The notes under the pieces were generated by a model. It was given only the letters and a program-made list of their open reading frames with translations. It was not told where the DNA came from and did no database searches. Below, piece after piece: positions 1 through 11,400 of a DNA stretch of 49,570 nucleotides. How positions within the stretch are numbered: position 1 is the stretch's first letter; each line of letters starts with the position of its first letter. A program made the translations under genes and the position numbers. Source of the stretch: Phoronis ovalis (taxonomy: Eukaryota; Phoronida; Phoronidae); the NCBI GenBank assembly GCA_028565635.1, contig JAOXYB010032507.1:1-49570 (forward strand), read 5' to 3'.

Positions 1-182
1 GATGAAATCTAGCAGATGAAATCTAGCAGATGAATCTAGCAGATGAAATCTAGCAGATGAAATCTAGCAGATGAAATGTAGCAGATGAATCTAGCAGATG
101 AAATCTAGCAGATGAAATCTAGCAATGAAATATAGCAGATGAAATCTAGCAGATGAATCTAGCAGATGAAATCTAGCAGATG
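1..182. repeat. 14-bp tandem repeat, left arm of an inverted satellite
   Basis: About 13 head-to-tail units of gatgaaatctagca, some with a 1-base deletion (gatgaatctagca) or a substitution. The array starts at the window edge, so its true length is unknown. The core agcagatgaaa is the reverse complement of the core tttcatctgct in the array at 303-460, so the two arrays face each other across an A/T-only spacer. Confidence 0.9.
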
Positions 183-302
183 TTAATTAAAAGTAATTGA
201 AAAAAATTAATTAAACATTTTTTTTTTAAATTGAAAAAAAATTAACCAAACAATTTAAATCAATTAATTAACAAAAATTTATTTTAAAAAAAATTGAAAA
301 AA
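183..302. other. A/T-only spacer between inverted satellite arms
   Basis: Almost pure A and T with runs of T and A and repeated ttaattaa/aaaaaatt words. No reading frame or motif is visible. It separates the two inverted arrays. Confidence 0.7.
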
Positions 303-460
303 TTTCATCTGCAGATGATTTCTAGCAGATATCTGCTATCTGCTAACTTGACGTTTTCATCTGCTAACTTCACGTTTTCATCTGCTATCTGTTATCTGCT
401 AACTTGACGTTTTCATCTGCTATCTGCTAACTTCACGTTTTCATCTGCTAACTTGACGTT
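303..460. repeat. ~20-bp tandem repeat, right arm of the inverted satellite
   Basis: Repeated tttcatctgctaacttgacg units, with some copies reading cttcacg and a few short tatctgc insertions. Its catctgct core is the complement of agcagatg in the left array. The array ends at unique sequence (gctggattcaatggg), followed by an 18-base poly-A run near 505-522. Confidence 0.85.
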
Positions 461-852
461 GCTGGATTCAATGGGTTAAAGTCACGGAACTGACTTTGGA
501 ACTAAAAAAAAAAAAAAAAAAATTCTCTATCAAGCATGTAATGACGCCCTACGAATAAGCTGTATATACACACTTCTTGAAACGTATGAACGTTTTGCAG
601 TGAACCTTTTGAAGTATTTTGAAGCATGTAACAGCGTTTGGATCGCTAGCTGAATGGTCTCTTAAACATTGATAGCGCAATAGGATAATTGAACTTTAGG
701 ATACGTTAGCATCTGTATGCCTTCTGTAACGCTTCAGAATTTAAAACGTATAGTTAGTGTGTAAATTATCGTAGCATTGCACTGATCCGCAAACATCTCA
801 TGTCATATTACGTTTTTACTATAAAGTATTGTAATAACTAATTTTTTGCAAT
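461..852. other. 5' flank of the methyltransferase gene
   Basis: Mixed-composition DNA with a poly-A run near 505-522. I see no coding exon, but a short upstream exon of the methyltransferase could hide here or left of the window. No clear TATA element was found. Confidence 0.4.
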
Positions 853-1129
853 ATGGTTATTAAGGATGTACCGCTGCAAGATAAACCAGATCCTGCGATC
901 GTAGCCAAAGAATTAGCCGCCTTATTTGAAGACAAGAAAGATGTACGTATCTTAGACGTGGCTGCAGGCACCGGTTATGTAGGATGCGAACTGCACAAAC
1001 TTGGATTTGCAAACGTAGACGCACTAGATAGCAGTACACGTATGCTGGAAATTGCGAAGAAAAAAAACTGCTATAAGAATTATTACTGTAGTTTCTTCAC
1101 AAAGGACCCTACAGAGGGATTAACGGAAA
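853..1129 (+). CDS. Methyltransferase exon A
   Basis: Carries SAM motif I (VAAGTGYVG) and motif II (VDALDSS). It ends at an A|gttagt donor in phase 1. Translation would stop at a TAG six bases beyond the donor, which supports splicing. The 5' limit is either ATG at 853 or an acceptor ending at 864 (ttattaag). Confidence 0.75.
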
Positions 1130-3016
1130 GTTAGTATAATTTTACGCCAGATTCTATTTTGAAATTTCTTATCTATAATTTGCTAAGGAATTTTAACTTA
1201 ATTTAAAAAAATTATGCAACTATTTAATAAAAATTATAAAGCACTTCTTTCCTCTAATGCTTTTACCTGAATGTCTTGTCTGGCGGCGGCTATTGCTAGA
1301 AAAAGTTGTTACACAAGGTATCTTGCGGAGTTCGTATCTTTATTTAAATAAAAACTAAGACCTTGATGAACTTCTATAACATTTATGTCACAGTTTTCTG
1401 AACCACATATCTGACTGCACTAGAAAAATAATTAACGGTATATTTAGTGAAAACTGAATATTTAGATTATCATACTAAATTGTGAATTTATGAATGTTGT
1501 AGTGACGGTATTTTTTTTGCAAAAAAATGTTTCACAAAATCCAATATTAAATCACCGTCAAAAATGTGTACGACATTGCACCACTTATTTTGCTATCATT
1601 TATGACTAAGAGGAGTTAGGATAGCAGCGGTTTTTGTTTGGGGACAATTTCTAAGGTTACAGTAGCCTTAAAGTAAACAAGGTGTCACTAATGCTACATA
1701 AGGTATAATTTATATATGCACCTTAAAATTAAAGGAAAAATTGTCAAAATTGCTCAATCCATTTTAAACTATAGCCATTTGTGTTGGTGGCTCTGGAAGC
1801 TGCCATTATAGCCTTTATTACCCATAATGCAAAGTGCATTACATCAGAGATGAACAAGATTTGCATGTAACCATATAGGAAAATATATTGTCTTCACTAA
1901 TATACATAGTTTACATAACAATACTAAAATGAAGTTATTTGGTTTAAATGTACTATACTATTGTGAATTATGTCAATTTGTAAACAATAAATCAGAAAAC
2001 TCGTCGATACCATATTTAACAGTGAACATCAAAGTACTAGCATGCAAATGCAGTGCACCTGATATGGCAAGCATCTAAGTATATATGTTTAATAAATCAA
2101 TATCAAAGTGAGGTATGTAATAACTTCCGTAGGTTGTATTCCCCATGGCGCACGATTCGCAATGAATTTGGAATACTATGTTTTTTTTTATGACAGATCG
2201 AACTAATTCTGTTATACACAGTTTGTTGATTCACTTTAGGTTCCTATCATGCGCTGGTGTCAACTGGATCCTTTAGTCCTGGCCATCTAAAGGCCGACTG
2301 TTTCCTAGAGTTCATACGACTTGCAAAGTCCGGTGTGTATATGTTCTACTTGCTGTATCAACAGGATTTGTAACAGTTGTATGATTCTTAAATTGGTAAA
2401 CTTTCGACTGCAGATAGCTCTAAGGGTTGTTTTTGTTGAAGGCTTAGATACATATTTTAATTAATGCAGTTTTGTTGAAACTGTTATGGGCTGCATTCCG
2501 ATAAAAGTATTTCGATATCAAGACAACTTTAGCTCAACATACCTTGTCAATGCTTGAAAGTGCTCATCGACGGAAATTAAATTAATGGAAGCCAAATTGT
2601 TTTGCAATTCGGAAAAACACGTTAACTTAGCGTGTTCGAGAGTTGTAGACTTATATTGTACAACACGACAACATAACTCAATTAGAGCTCAGAGCTAACA
2701 TATTTCTAGGCATTCGATGTATGGTGTACCCTACTAACAAGAATATCCCATACAAATAACGGTAAAGGCTTATCTAAAATGCCTAAATTAAAATATATTA
2801 GACCCCTTATTATTCTGTTTTATAGAAGGATATATCATCATTGGCGTATCCGAAGGAACCGTTTTATACAAGGACGCTAACGACGTACAGTGTTTGCAAG
2901 AAGTTATTACATCTTGTTCTAATTCGAAGCTGTGCCAGGTCGTACAGATACGGCGGTATGAAGAGTATAACCACGAGGGACTACCAGGTGTGGTGTTTGT
3001 TGTAAAGAAACTGTAA
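853..3016 (+). CDS. METTL27/WBSCR27-like SAM-dependent methyltransferase (3 exons, possibly 5'-incomplete)
   Basis: Joining 853-1129, 2240-2332 and 2826-3016 gives an open frame of 186 codons plus stop with matching intron phases (1 and 1). The predicted protein has a class I methyltransferase fold. ILDVAAGTGYVG (about residues 33-44) is the glycine-rich SAM-binding motif I. VDALDSSTRMLEIAKKK is the acidic motif II and following helix. YHALVSTGSFSPGHLKAD followed by FLEFIRLAKSG matches the post-motif segment of METTL27-type proteins, whose substrate is not established. It is shorter than I expect for the family. The start at 853 lacks the usual N-terminal YDxWAxxYDxDV part. A tail of that motif may survive as KDVPLQDKPDP, so the first exon could begin at an acceptor ending at 864 and the true start could lie upstream. 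A polyadenylation-like aataaa lies near 3242. The gene converges with the giant repeat gene. Confidence 0.8.
2240..2332 (+). CDS. Methyltransferase exon B
   Basis: Acceptor cactttag precedes 2240. The exon encodes SYHALVSTGSFSPGHLKAD and the helix FLEFIRLAKSG, equivalent to the motif IV region of METTL27-like enzymes. The donor gtgtgt after 2332 is weak. A donor one or two bases further would break the downstream frame. Confidence 0.75.
2826..3016 (+). CDS. Methyltransferase exon C, terminal
   Basis: Acceptor ttttatag. It encodes GYIIIGVSEGTVLYKD and ends VVFVVKKL before TAA at 3014-3016, a plausible strand 5 to strand 7 region that closes the Rossmann-like fold. An alternative acceptor three bases downstream (gaag) would give SG instead of SEG at the junction. 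Confidence 0.75.
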
Positions 3017-5249
3017 TGTAATATAATATAAATGACTGCAATTACTCGGTTGATTTATTTGAATTTGGTATAAATTTCATTTTTAAATGAAATTGGAAGG
3101 TATCCAAAGATCTTTAAACTGTCCGGCACGAGTGCACCAAATACAGGGCTTGTTAATACAAACCTTTTTTAATCATATTGATTAATTGTAAAAGAAACAG
3201 TACTTAGCGTGCACGTATTGTAAATTTAAAAAATGCTAGTAAATAAAAAAATGCATTATGTTTTTTAAATAATTTGCTGGAAAAAACAGATTGTATAAAT
3301 TATTCTTATTGTTATTAACTTAAAACTGATTCTCTTGTTGGTTAATAGATATTAATGATGCAGTTCTTTCAGCTACATGACGTCAGACTACATACATACA
3401 TAAATATACCATAATGGGCTTATATTATGGTTGTAAGGCATGCGTACAAACTTCTTTCTGCTTAATTATGATCTCCCATGTTGAGCTGCCTAAAAATTAT
3501 AATTAGTCTTATATGTAATTAGTTCTGAGCTGATTTTATAAATCAAAATGCACCGCATATAATCCATACTTTATTTCCAGAACTTGAGCGTGTGTATGTT
3601 GCAGACATATTGTATAGTTAGTTAACAAATACTGCCTTATTGGTATCGATATCATTTACGTCAATCTAAGCTTACCTCAATTATCATTGTTGTGAAACTA
3701 TTTTTAATGTACTAACATGATTAAATGACCTGCAATAATGTTTTATTGTTTAGTAATTGATACATTATACATCCCCTAAATAATATTAATATTAATTCGT
3801 AAGTGCCATGTACAAATGCCCGACAAGGTGCAGGCCTAATAAACCAGTGTGGACTCTAATCGTCAATTGCACCTGTTTCCTATCATTCGAACCCTTTTTC
3901 CGGGTTTCGTAACGACATTCCTGCTACTCGAACAGTCATTTCCACGCGCAAGTTGCCAGGAATTCGAACTCTAACAAATTTCCGGAGACTTGAACAATTT
4001 CTAAGGAGTAGGCAATAGTACATACAGGCATTATCTATTACGGAAACTGACGAATATCCTTAAAGCTACCATTAGAGTGCCAGTGGTTGTGAGGAGTTTA
4101 CATTTGTCTGGTATTTATTTTTTGAACGTTTGATTTGATGACAGATCACATGTATGACAATTACTTGAAACGTTCTAGACATGAAACAAACATGAATCCC
4201 GAAAAAAATTGAAAAATCATTACTATCTGTTATTGTAGTATGTTTCTGTTTTTGCAAGTGACCTATCTATAGCATGCGGTGAAATATACAATAACAGTTA
4301 CAGAAGTCTTAGTCATTTTTAATAACCATACGGTGAATGAGCTGCATATGTTTTTAAGGTAAAGTGTTGAACCCATGTGATGGTGATAACGTTAACATTT
4401 TTATATCCATAAGATCGTTAATGCATTATTTAAGTCAATACTTTCCAATATAGCATATCTCGGTACAAATTCTGCAACAGTTTGAAAATAAAAGAACCTC
4501 CTTAGGTTGTGTTTTCCTTTATAACCTGTATATTATACCGGATATTTATTTAGAGCTTTCATTGCTGTACTCTATACAGCATAACAAAAACTCCAAATAT
4601 CAACAGAACAAGAAACATATAGTTTATAAGGCACTGCACAGTAATGAGTTTCCTTCGAGTTTCCTTTAAAATTTACCAGCAATATTTTGTTTTAATTTGT
4701 GTGAATATATGCCTTGTATCTCCATCTGTGTCCCACGTGCTTTATACAACTAATGTACTATTGCGGTACTTTGATTTAAGTTATCGTCAGTATGCATACA
4801 AATAATATCTAGAGTTACTATCTAGGTAAGTACAGCATAGTACGGCCGGGATAACACCTCAACGCAAACAAAATAATTATAGAAAACTTCCAACCACGGA
4901 ACCTTCGTCTTTTAAACAGAAATTTTTGATTAAAAAAATATCATGTTCATGCAAACATTTCCAGTATGCTTATATTAAATCCTTTATGTGATGGATGTGG
5001 TCCTTTATGAATAGAAGTAGGCGTAAACAGCCGTTTAATTTGAGGTATGGCATATTATGACTGGCCAAATCTACTTTCTTAAGCCCTGCAATTTTAGCCG
5101 GTTTTGATTATAATTATAATAAGCAACTGTGCGCACTATATTATGCTCGTTGGTGGGAACCATCATACATTTAACAGCTGATTAAAACCAGCATACTTTC
5201 CGAATTAGTTAACATGATCCGCGACGTTCTGCCTTTTGCTCTGAATTTA
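3017..5249. other. Intergenic region between convergent genes
   Basis: Holds the 3' ends of the methyltransferase (plus) and the giant repeat gene (minus). aataaa near 3242 may serve the former, and tttatt near 4545 (AATAAA on the minus strand) may serve the latter. No supported coding exon or repeat array was seen. Confidence 0.5.
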
Positions 5250-5443
5250 TTATAAGTTTATCTTCATTACTGGTAAATACAATACAGCTTGCTTGACTTC
5301 GTTTTCTGTATCGTGATCTCGAATACACGGCTTTCCTTCTCTGACCAGAAAATATAATCCAACCAGGATAATCCCCAGACCTGCAACATGCCACGGCCAC
5401 GTGGCAATTGACGTGGCTTTATCTGTCTGGCGTTTTCTTTGAC
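5250..5443 (-). CDS. Giant repeat protein exon 3, membrane anchor and tail
   Basis: Acceptor atatctgtag, phase 1 join SK|GQRKRQTDKATS. A basic stretch (QRKRQTDK) precedes the hydrophobic segment WPWHVAGLGIILVGLYFLV. The polar tail REGKPCIRDHDTENE... ends PVMKINL before TAA at 5250-5252. The order basic flank, single span, short tail is that of C-tail-anchored proteins. It does not end in the PPPx of KASH proteins. Confidence 0.65.
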
Positions 5444-8400
5444 CTACAGATATTAAAATGTATGATGTATCACTGACGGACAACAAGGCTTCCATTAATG
5501 ATAATGATAGTAATAATAATAATTATTATTTTGATAACTGTACTGCTTGTGCAAGCTACAAAATCGAATTGAATAACGCAATGACGAATAATATTCCTAG
5601 TCTAAGCCCGGATTCTAAGGTATCAGGGCTGAATACCTAGTTATCTATTGAATATATTACTCTCTGCTGGAAGCGGACATTGTACAATGAATGGCCACTG
5701 AGCAGAAGTTTGTGACACCGTAGAGAACATATATGAATTATCGACTAAAATGCAAAGGAAACCAAGTACAGCCGGAACACAATTTCGAATTGAAGAGTCT
5801 GCTTAACAAATCGGTGTTTAATAAATCACTAAGCAGCATGATCACCCTCTTACCTTTGCTTGTAACATATGCAAGGTTGCTTTCATGATTACCCTCTTGT
5901 TTATCACTTGTCTCATTTTCGCTTACGCTAATTTTACATCCCTTAAAGTCGCAGCTGTTGCCTGCATTTCTAACTGGCTGATGGCTTAGCAATTCTCCAA
6001 CTTTAGATTTGCTAATGCTTCTAGAAAAAGTATCAGATGATTGAATTTTATAATCTTGGTGATCATGATCATTACCCACGTGTCTATCTCCCTCCTCGTT
6101 TTCTATACTGCTGGTGCTTGTATTTGTTACAAACTGATGGCTTATCACTTCTGCATCTTTAGATGTCCTAATGCTTCTAGAAGACCTATCAGATGATTGA
6201 GTACTATAATCTAGATCATCATGAGCATTACCCATCCCTTGTCTGTCTTTTTCCTCATCGTCAACATTGCCGGTGCGCGTATTTATCACTGACTTATGGC
6301 TTCCCACTTTTCCAAATTTAGATGTTCTGGCGCTTCCAGAAGAACTATCAGGTGATTGGATATTATAAACTATGTCACCACTATCTCCTTCTTTATTTTC
6401 ATGGCTGTAGTTATCTGCATGAGTCACTGACTGGCTAACCGCTTCTGACTGAGTATCATTATTTATATTAGCTGCAGCACGATTCTGAATGGAAAAGTGT
6501 GAATGGCATTTAGAGTCATATCCATCTGCTGCTTCATTTTTTTTAGCATATTCATATTCATAAGTACTTAATGGTTTGTGTTGGTGACTGCTAGATACAT
6601 ATATTTCATTTTCCGTTTTAAATTCTCTAGTAGTAATGTCAGTTATACTGTTAACACATGTATTATCATCAACCATAATTATTTCTTCAAGAGTTTCATT
6701 TGGCTGTCTTTGAATTGGGTTGAGTTTAGGTAATTCTAGGTTTTTAGTAACATTGGCTGCTTGCTTGTTCGATGCGGTTTTGTGGGTTTGTTTCTCTGAT
6801 TTATATTTGATTATTTTATTTCTGCGATTTTGATCCGACACGACATGACCTTCACTTCCGTGACTCAAAATGTCAAGAGTTTTAACATGCTGTTTTTCTG
6901 AAACCAAAGGGTTTTTTCCTAGTTCAGTTTCCTTAGCAATAATAAATGTTCGATCAAACGACAGAATATGGTCATCATAAGTGCACGTGGATGATTGTTT
7001 ATTCAACAAACTATTTGCACAACCACATAAAGTGTAGACTAGTTTTCTTGGTGCGCTAAATTTATCTTGAAAAGTGGTTTTCTCCTGTAGTTTCTTTGGT
7101 TTCTCGACTGGCACCGATCTCTCCCCATTCACATGTTTGTGATTTTCACCATGTAAAATATCTGCATATACTTTAACTTGCTTATTATTCGCATATTGAC
7201 TATTGTCATTGCTTAATAAACTATTATACCACGCCTTCGGTTCTCGTGCTGATATAAAGTTTGTTTCTGTTGACCGTCGATGATTTACTTGTTCAGCACT
7301 TTGGCCGTCCTTGCGTAATTTGGAGGTTGTATCTGGCTTTTGTTTATGTGGATCTGCTTTGATTTTTTTCTTTCTATGATTCATATTGAGTTTAGATAAT
7401 TTCAACTGTTTAGAAACAGTACCCGGTTGCCCTTTGGAAGTAGTTCGTGGCTTTCCTTTTTCTGATAAAAGTGATTGGAATTTGATTATTTTAGTTCTGT
7501 GATTTTTAACAACTGGATGTTCTTTCGATTCGACACTGTCTTGCATTTTGCGTTGGCCGTTGGTATGAAACTTGGAGGTTGCAATTGGCTTTTGTTTACA
7601 TGGACCAGCCTTGATTTCTTTCTTTCTATGATTTAGATTGTGCTTAGATAATTGTAACTGATTAGAAACAGTAACTGGTTGCTCTTTGGAAGTGATTCGT
7701 GACTTTTCCTTCTCTGTTGAAAGTGATTTAATTTTATTTCTGTGATTTTTAATAAGTGAATGTTCTTTCGATTCAATAAAATCTTCACTTTCGCTTTCGC
7801 TGTCCGTCTGAAATTTGGAGAGTGTTCTTGGCTTTTGATTATGTGGACCAGTCTTAATTTTTGTCCTTCTATGATTTAGAGTAATCTTATATAATTTCAG
7901 TTGTTTAGAACCAGTACCTGGTTGCCCCTTGGAAATGATTCGTGTCTTTTCCTTCTCCGATGAAAGTGACTTTAATTTGAATATTTTAATTCTTTGATTT
8001 TTAACAAGTGAATGTTTTTTTGATTCAACGCTATCTTCACTTTCGCTTTGGCTGTCCGGGTCATATTTGTAGGCTCTTCCTGTCTTTTGTGTATCTGGAC
8101 CAGCCTTGTTCTTTTTCTTGCTATGATTTAGATTGCGCTTAGACAATTGCAACTGTTTAGAAGCAGCGCCTGGTTGCAACATGGAAGTGGTTTGTGGCTT
8201 TTCCTTCTGTGATGAAAGTGATTTTAATTTGATTATTTTATTTCTGTGATTTTTAACAAGTGAATGTTCTTTCGATTTAACAAAACCTTCACTTCCCTGA
8301 CTTAGAACATCAAGAGTTGGCTTTTTGGCAGCAATTCTCAGTCCTCCCTGATGTGTTTTTGTTGGCTGGAAATTAACAGTCAATGCTTCATTTTTAACAG

Positions 8401-11400
8401 ACTTACAAAACGCCCCTTGCCATTGAATATAATTTGAAGATTCGTGATGATTAACATCAATTATAGAGTCTGGTTTACATTCTCTAGGCTCTTGTTTTGA
8501 TTGCATCTCAGAGGAAACATTCATAGTTGTGTATATTGATCCCTTAACAACATTATATGATGCTCCATCAACTAACCTGCTTATATCATCAGTGTCTGCA
8601 TTAGAATTTCTCGGACACTGGCTGATCCAATCAAAAACTGAAGACTGTGTACGCAATCTAGGACATTCGCAGTTTGTACTATCACACAGTACACAGCACC
8701 TTTTTCTTTGGGCCAACTTTTGCATTTTCGTTGCTGTACTCAATTTACAATTTAGACCTGTGCTGGTAAATTTGGTCACTGCTTTTGTATAATTTGAATT
8801 TCTATAGTCTGTATTAACTTCAGGTTGCTCGTTTTTCGCACTTTTAGAATCTTTCATCATATGAAGCTTATTATGAAATTTATAAGCGCTTTTTACTTTC
8901 TGATGCTGTCGCTCAGATGAGAAGATTTTAGATGTGTGTTTGCTTGATTGCTTGATTTTTTCAGGTTTTCTATGATAGGAGGATTCATCATGATCATGAT
9001 ATAAATGATTTGATGGATATTTGTTGTCTGCAAGGCAATTATAAGTTGTCTGCATAGACTGCTGTTTTCGCTCGGATAAATATATTTTTGCGGGATACAT
9101 ATTAGATCCCCTGATGATCTCAGGCGCTTGTGAACTAGATGTTTCACTTGAAGATGTATCATCAAATGAGTCATTTTCTGTTGTGGTGTGAATATCGTCG
9201 TCTACATACGTTTTACTAAAATTGTGTCTGTTATGCCATGACTGGTTGTCCTTCATGATGTCAACTGTACGAAGCTTTGTTATGAAGTTAAAACCAATTT
9301 CTGATGTCCGTTGTTTTCGCTCAGACAAAAATATTTTAGTTGAACGTGTAATAGGATCTTTAATGGTTCTAAGGTCAGGTGAAGATATGTCATCTGTAAA
9401 CTCTTCTGTCTCAGATGGGTTGTCACCAATTTTCGCAGTTTCTGATATCCGCCGCCTTCGGTCAGACAGAAATATACTGGATGGACGTACTAATGAATAT
9501 TTAATGCTGTCAAAACTACTACAAGATGAGGAAGATATATCATCTAGCACCTCTCTATCTTCTCTTTTTTCAACAGCAGAGTAGAGTGCGGTTTCTAATG
9601 TCCGCTGCTTTGGCTTAAATAAAAATCTTTTAACTGGCCCCACATCCGACTTTCTGATGTTTTCAGGTGTACTGTCAGAAGATGATTTCTCATTTACAAG
9701 CTTGTCTGGTGTTAGGTTTTCAATGTCTTTGTCATCAGTGATAGAATTATAAGAATGTTTAGCTGGTTTTACGTCTCGGACGTTGTCGTGGGTAGTATCA
9801 GGTAAAGGTGCGGCGTGTATAAGATTACCATCAGAGAATGCTTCCTCCAGAAAATCATCTGTTGATAATTTATTCACATCTTCGTGATCATTGAGAGAAA
9901 TGTATGCTCTTTTTGAATCCTCTCGCTTTTGCTCAGATAAAAACATTTTTGTTGGACGTACATATGCCCTGTTACAAGCAGGCGTACTGTCACAAGAAGT
10001 GGTGTCGTCTCCTACATCATATATGGGAATATCTTCGTCATCAGTGACAGATATAATTTCCAGTGACCTCTGCTTGCGCTCAAATGACAACATTTTCGTT
10101 GGAGATACTTCTGCGCTTTTGCAATCCGGCGTACTGTCACATACATGAATATCTTCAGCATCAATGACAGATACAGTTATTAATGGTCTCTGCTTTTGCT
10201 CAGATAAAAATATTTTAATTGGATGTTGTTGTGCTTCATTATTATCCTCAGCTGTGCTGTCACAAGAGGATGTATCACTTACAAGTTCATCTCCTGAAGA
10301 TTTGTAAATATGTACACCTGTTGGTAGACTATGGTAGTAATCCCCATCCACAAATTGCTTTGTATTGCATATTTGGAGTATTTTATTGCCAGTTCTGGTT
10401 TGTTGAGATATACGGTTTTTATCATCTTCATCCAGAAAATTATTGGTATAAATTTCAATTTGATGATTTGCTGCATTCGCACAAGCTTTAATCAACACCT
10501 GCTTAATATATAATTTGACCATTAAACGATGAATAAAAGACTCTGTAAGTTCCTTAGATGCAGTATGCCTACTTTTACTTTCTTTTTTGTTATTATCATT
10601 TGATTCCAGTGGTGGTGCTACTAATGCCAACTGTTCTCCATCCGATAAGAACCTTTTAACTGGACGCTTCAAAGATTCCCTGATTCTACTAGGAGTACTA
10701 TCATTCGAGGACACATCACAACCGTCTATAGTAGATTTGTGATGAAAATCATCAGTGAAAGAATTGTATATACTTTTTAACGAACATTGTTTCCTCTTAG
10801 ATAAAGGACAATTACTTGCTAGTACGTTTGGGTCCCTGTTAGAGTTGCTCTCTGATGTACTATCGCAGGAGGACGTGTTTCTTGAAACTGTGTGAATATC
10901 TTCGTCATCAGGGAGAGATCTAGTTTGTGGTGACTCCTGTTTTCGCTTAGATACAAAGGTATTAATTGCATTGGTTGGCTGCCCGTTTGAGGCGATTTGT
11001 GAGTTTTGTTTCTCTGATTTCCATTTGATTACTTTATTTCTTTGATTTTGAACCAATAAATGTTCTTTCAATTCGACATAATCTTCACTTCCCTGATTCA
11101 GAATTTCAAGTGTTTTATCTATCTGTTTTTCAAAAATCAAACGTTTTGTTTCTTTTTCAGATTCCCTAGCAATAAAAGAAGCGCTATCAAATGACAGAAG
11201 ATAGTCATCATAAGTGTATGACTGTGTCTTTGTCAAGTTGTTTGCACCGCAACCACATAATGTGTAGAATAGTTTCCTTGGTGTGCTAAATTTTGCTTGC
11301 TGAGTTGTTTCATCTTGCAGTTTCTTTGGTTTCTCGTTTGACACCGACATCTTATCTTTCACATTTATTGGGTTTATTTGATGGGGATGTTGTTTTTGAT

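Noticed and set aside
3860-4000. Possible tRNA or SINE at attcgaaccc ... gggtttcg
   Set aside because: A B-box-like word and a short inverted pair exist, but no A-box or cloverleaf could be built.
5250-5443. KASH-type nuclear-envelope anchor for the giant protein
   Set aside because: The single C-terminal span with a ~30-residue tail fits in outline, but the tail ends MKINL and lacks the PPPx terminus that binds SUN domains.
5458-5640. Plus-strand 60-codon frame with an AAT/AAC run
   Set aside because: It overlaps the membrane-anchor exon and its intron on the other strand, is dominated by Asn codons from an AT-rich repeat, and has no motif.
5738-5853. Native C terminus of the giant protein by reading through the donor at 5854
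   Set aside because: The donor AAAG|gtaaga is strong and the next exon joins in phase with a membrane span. Read-through adds only a short unstructured end, so it is kept as an alternative only.
8650-8712. Named zinc-finger or metallothionein domain at the Cys cluster
   Set aside because: CCVLCDSTNCEC spacing matches no finger pattern I know, and histidines are absent nearby.
8529-10513. Several plus-strand frames of 60-120 codons inside the giant exon
   Set aside because: They are shadows of the minus-strand repeats; their leucine and serine patterns mirror the antisense coding repeats.
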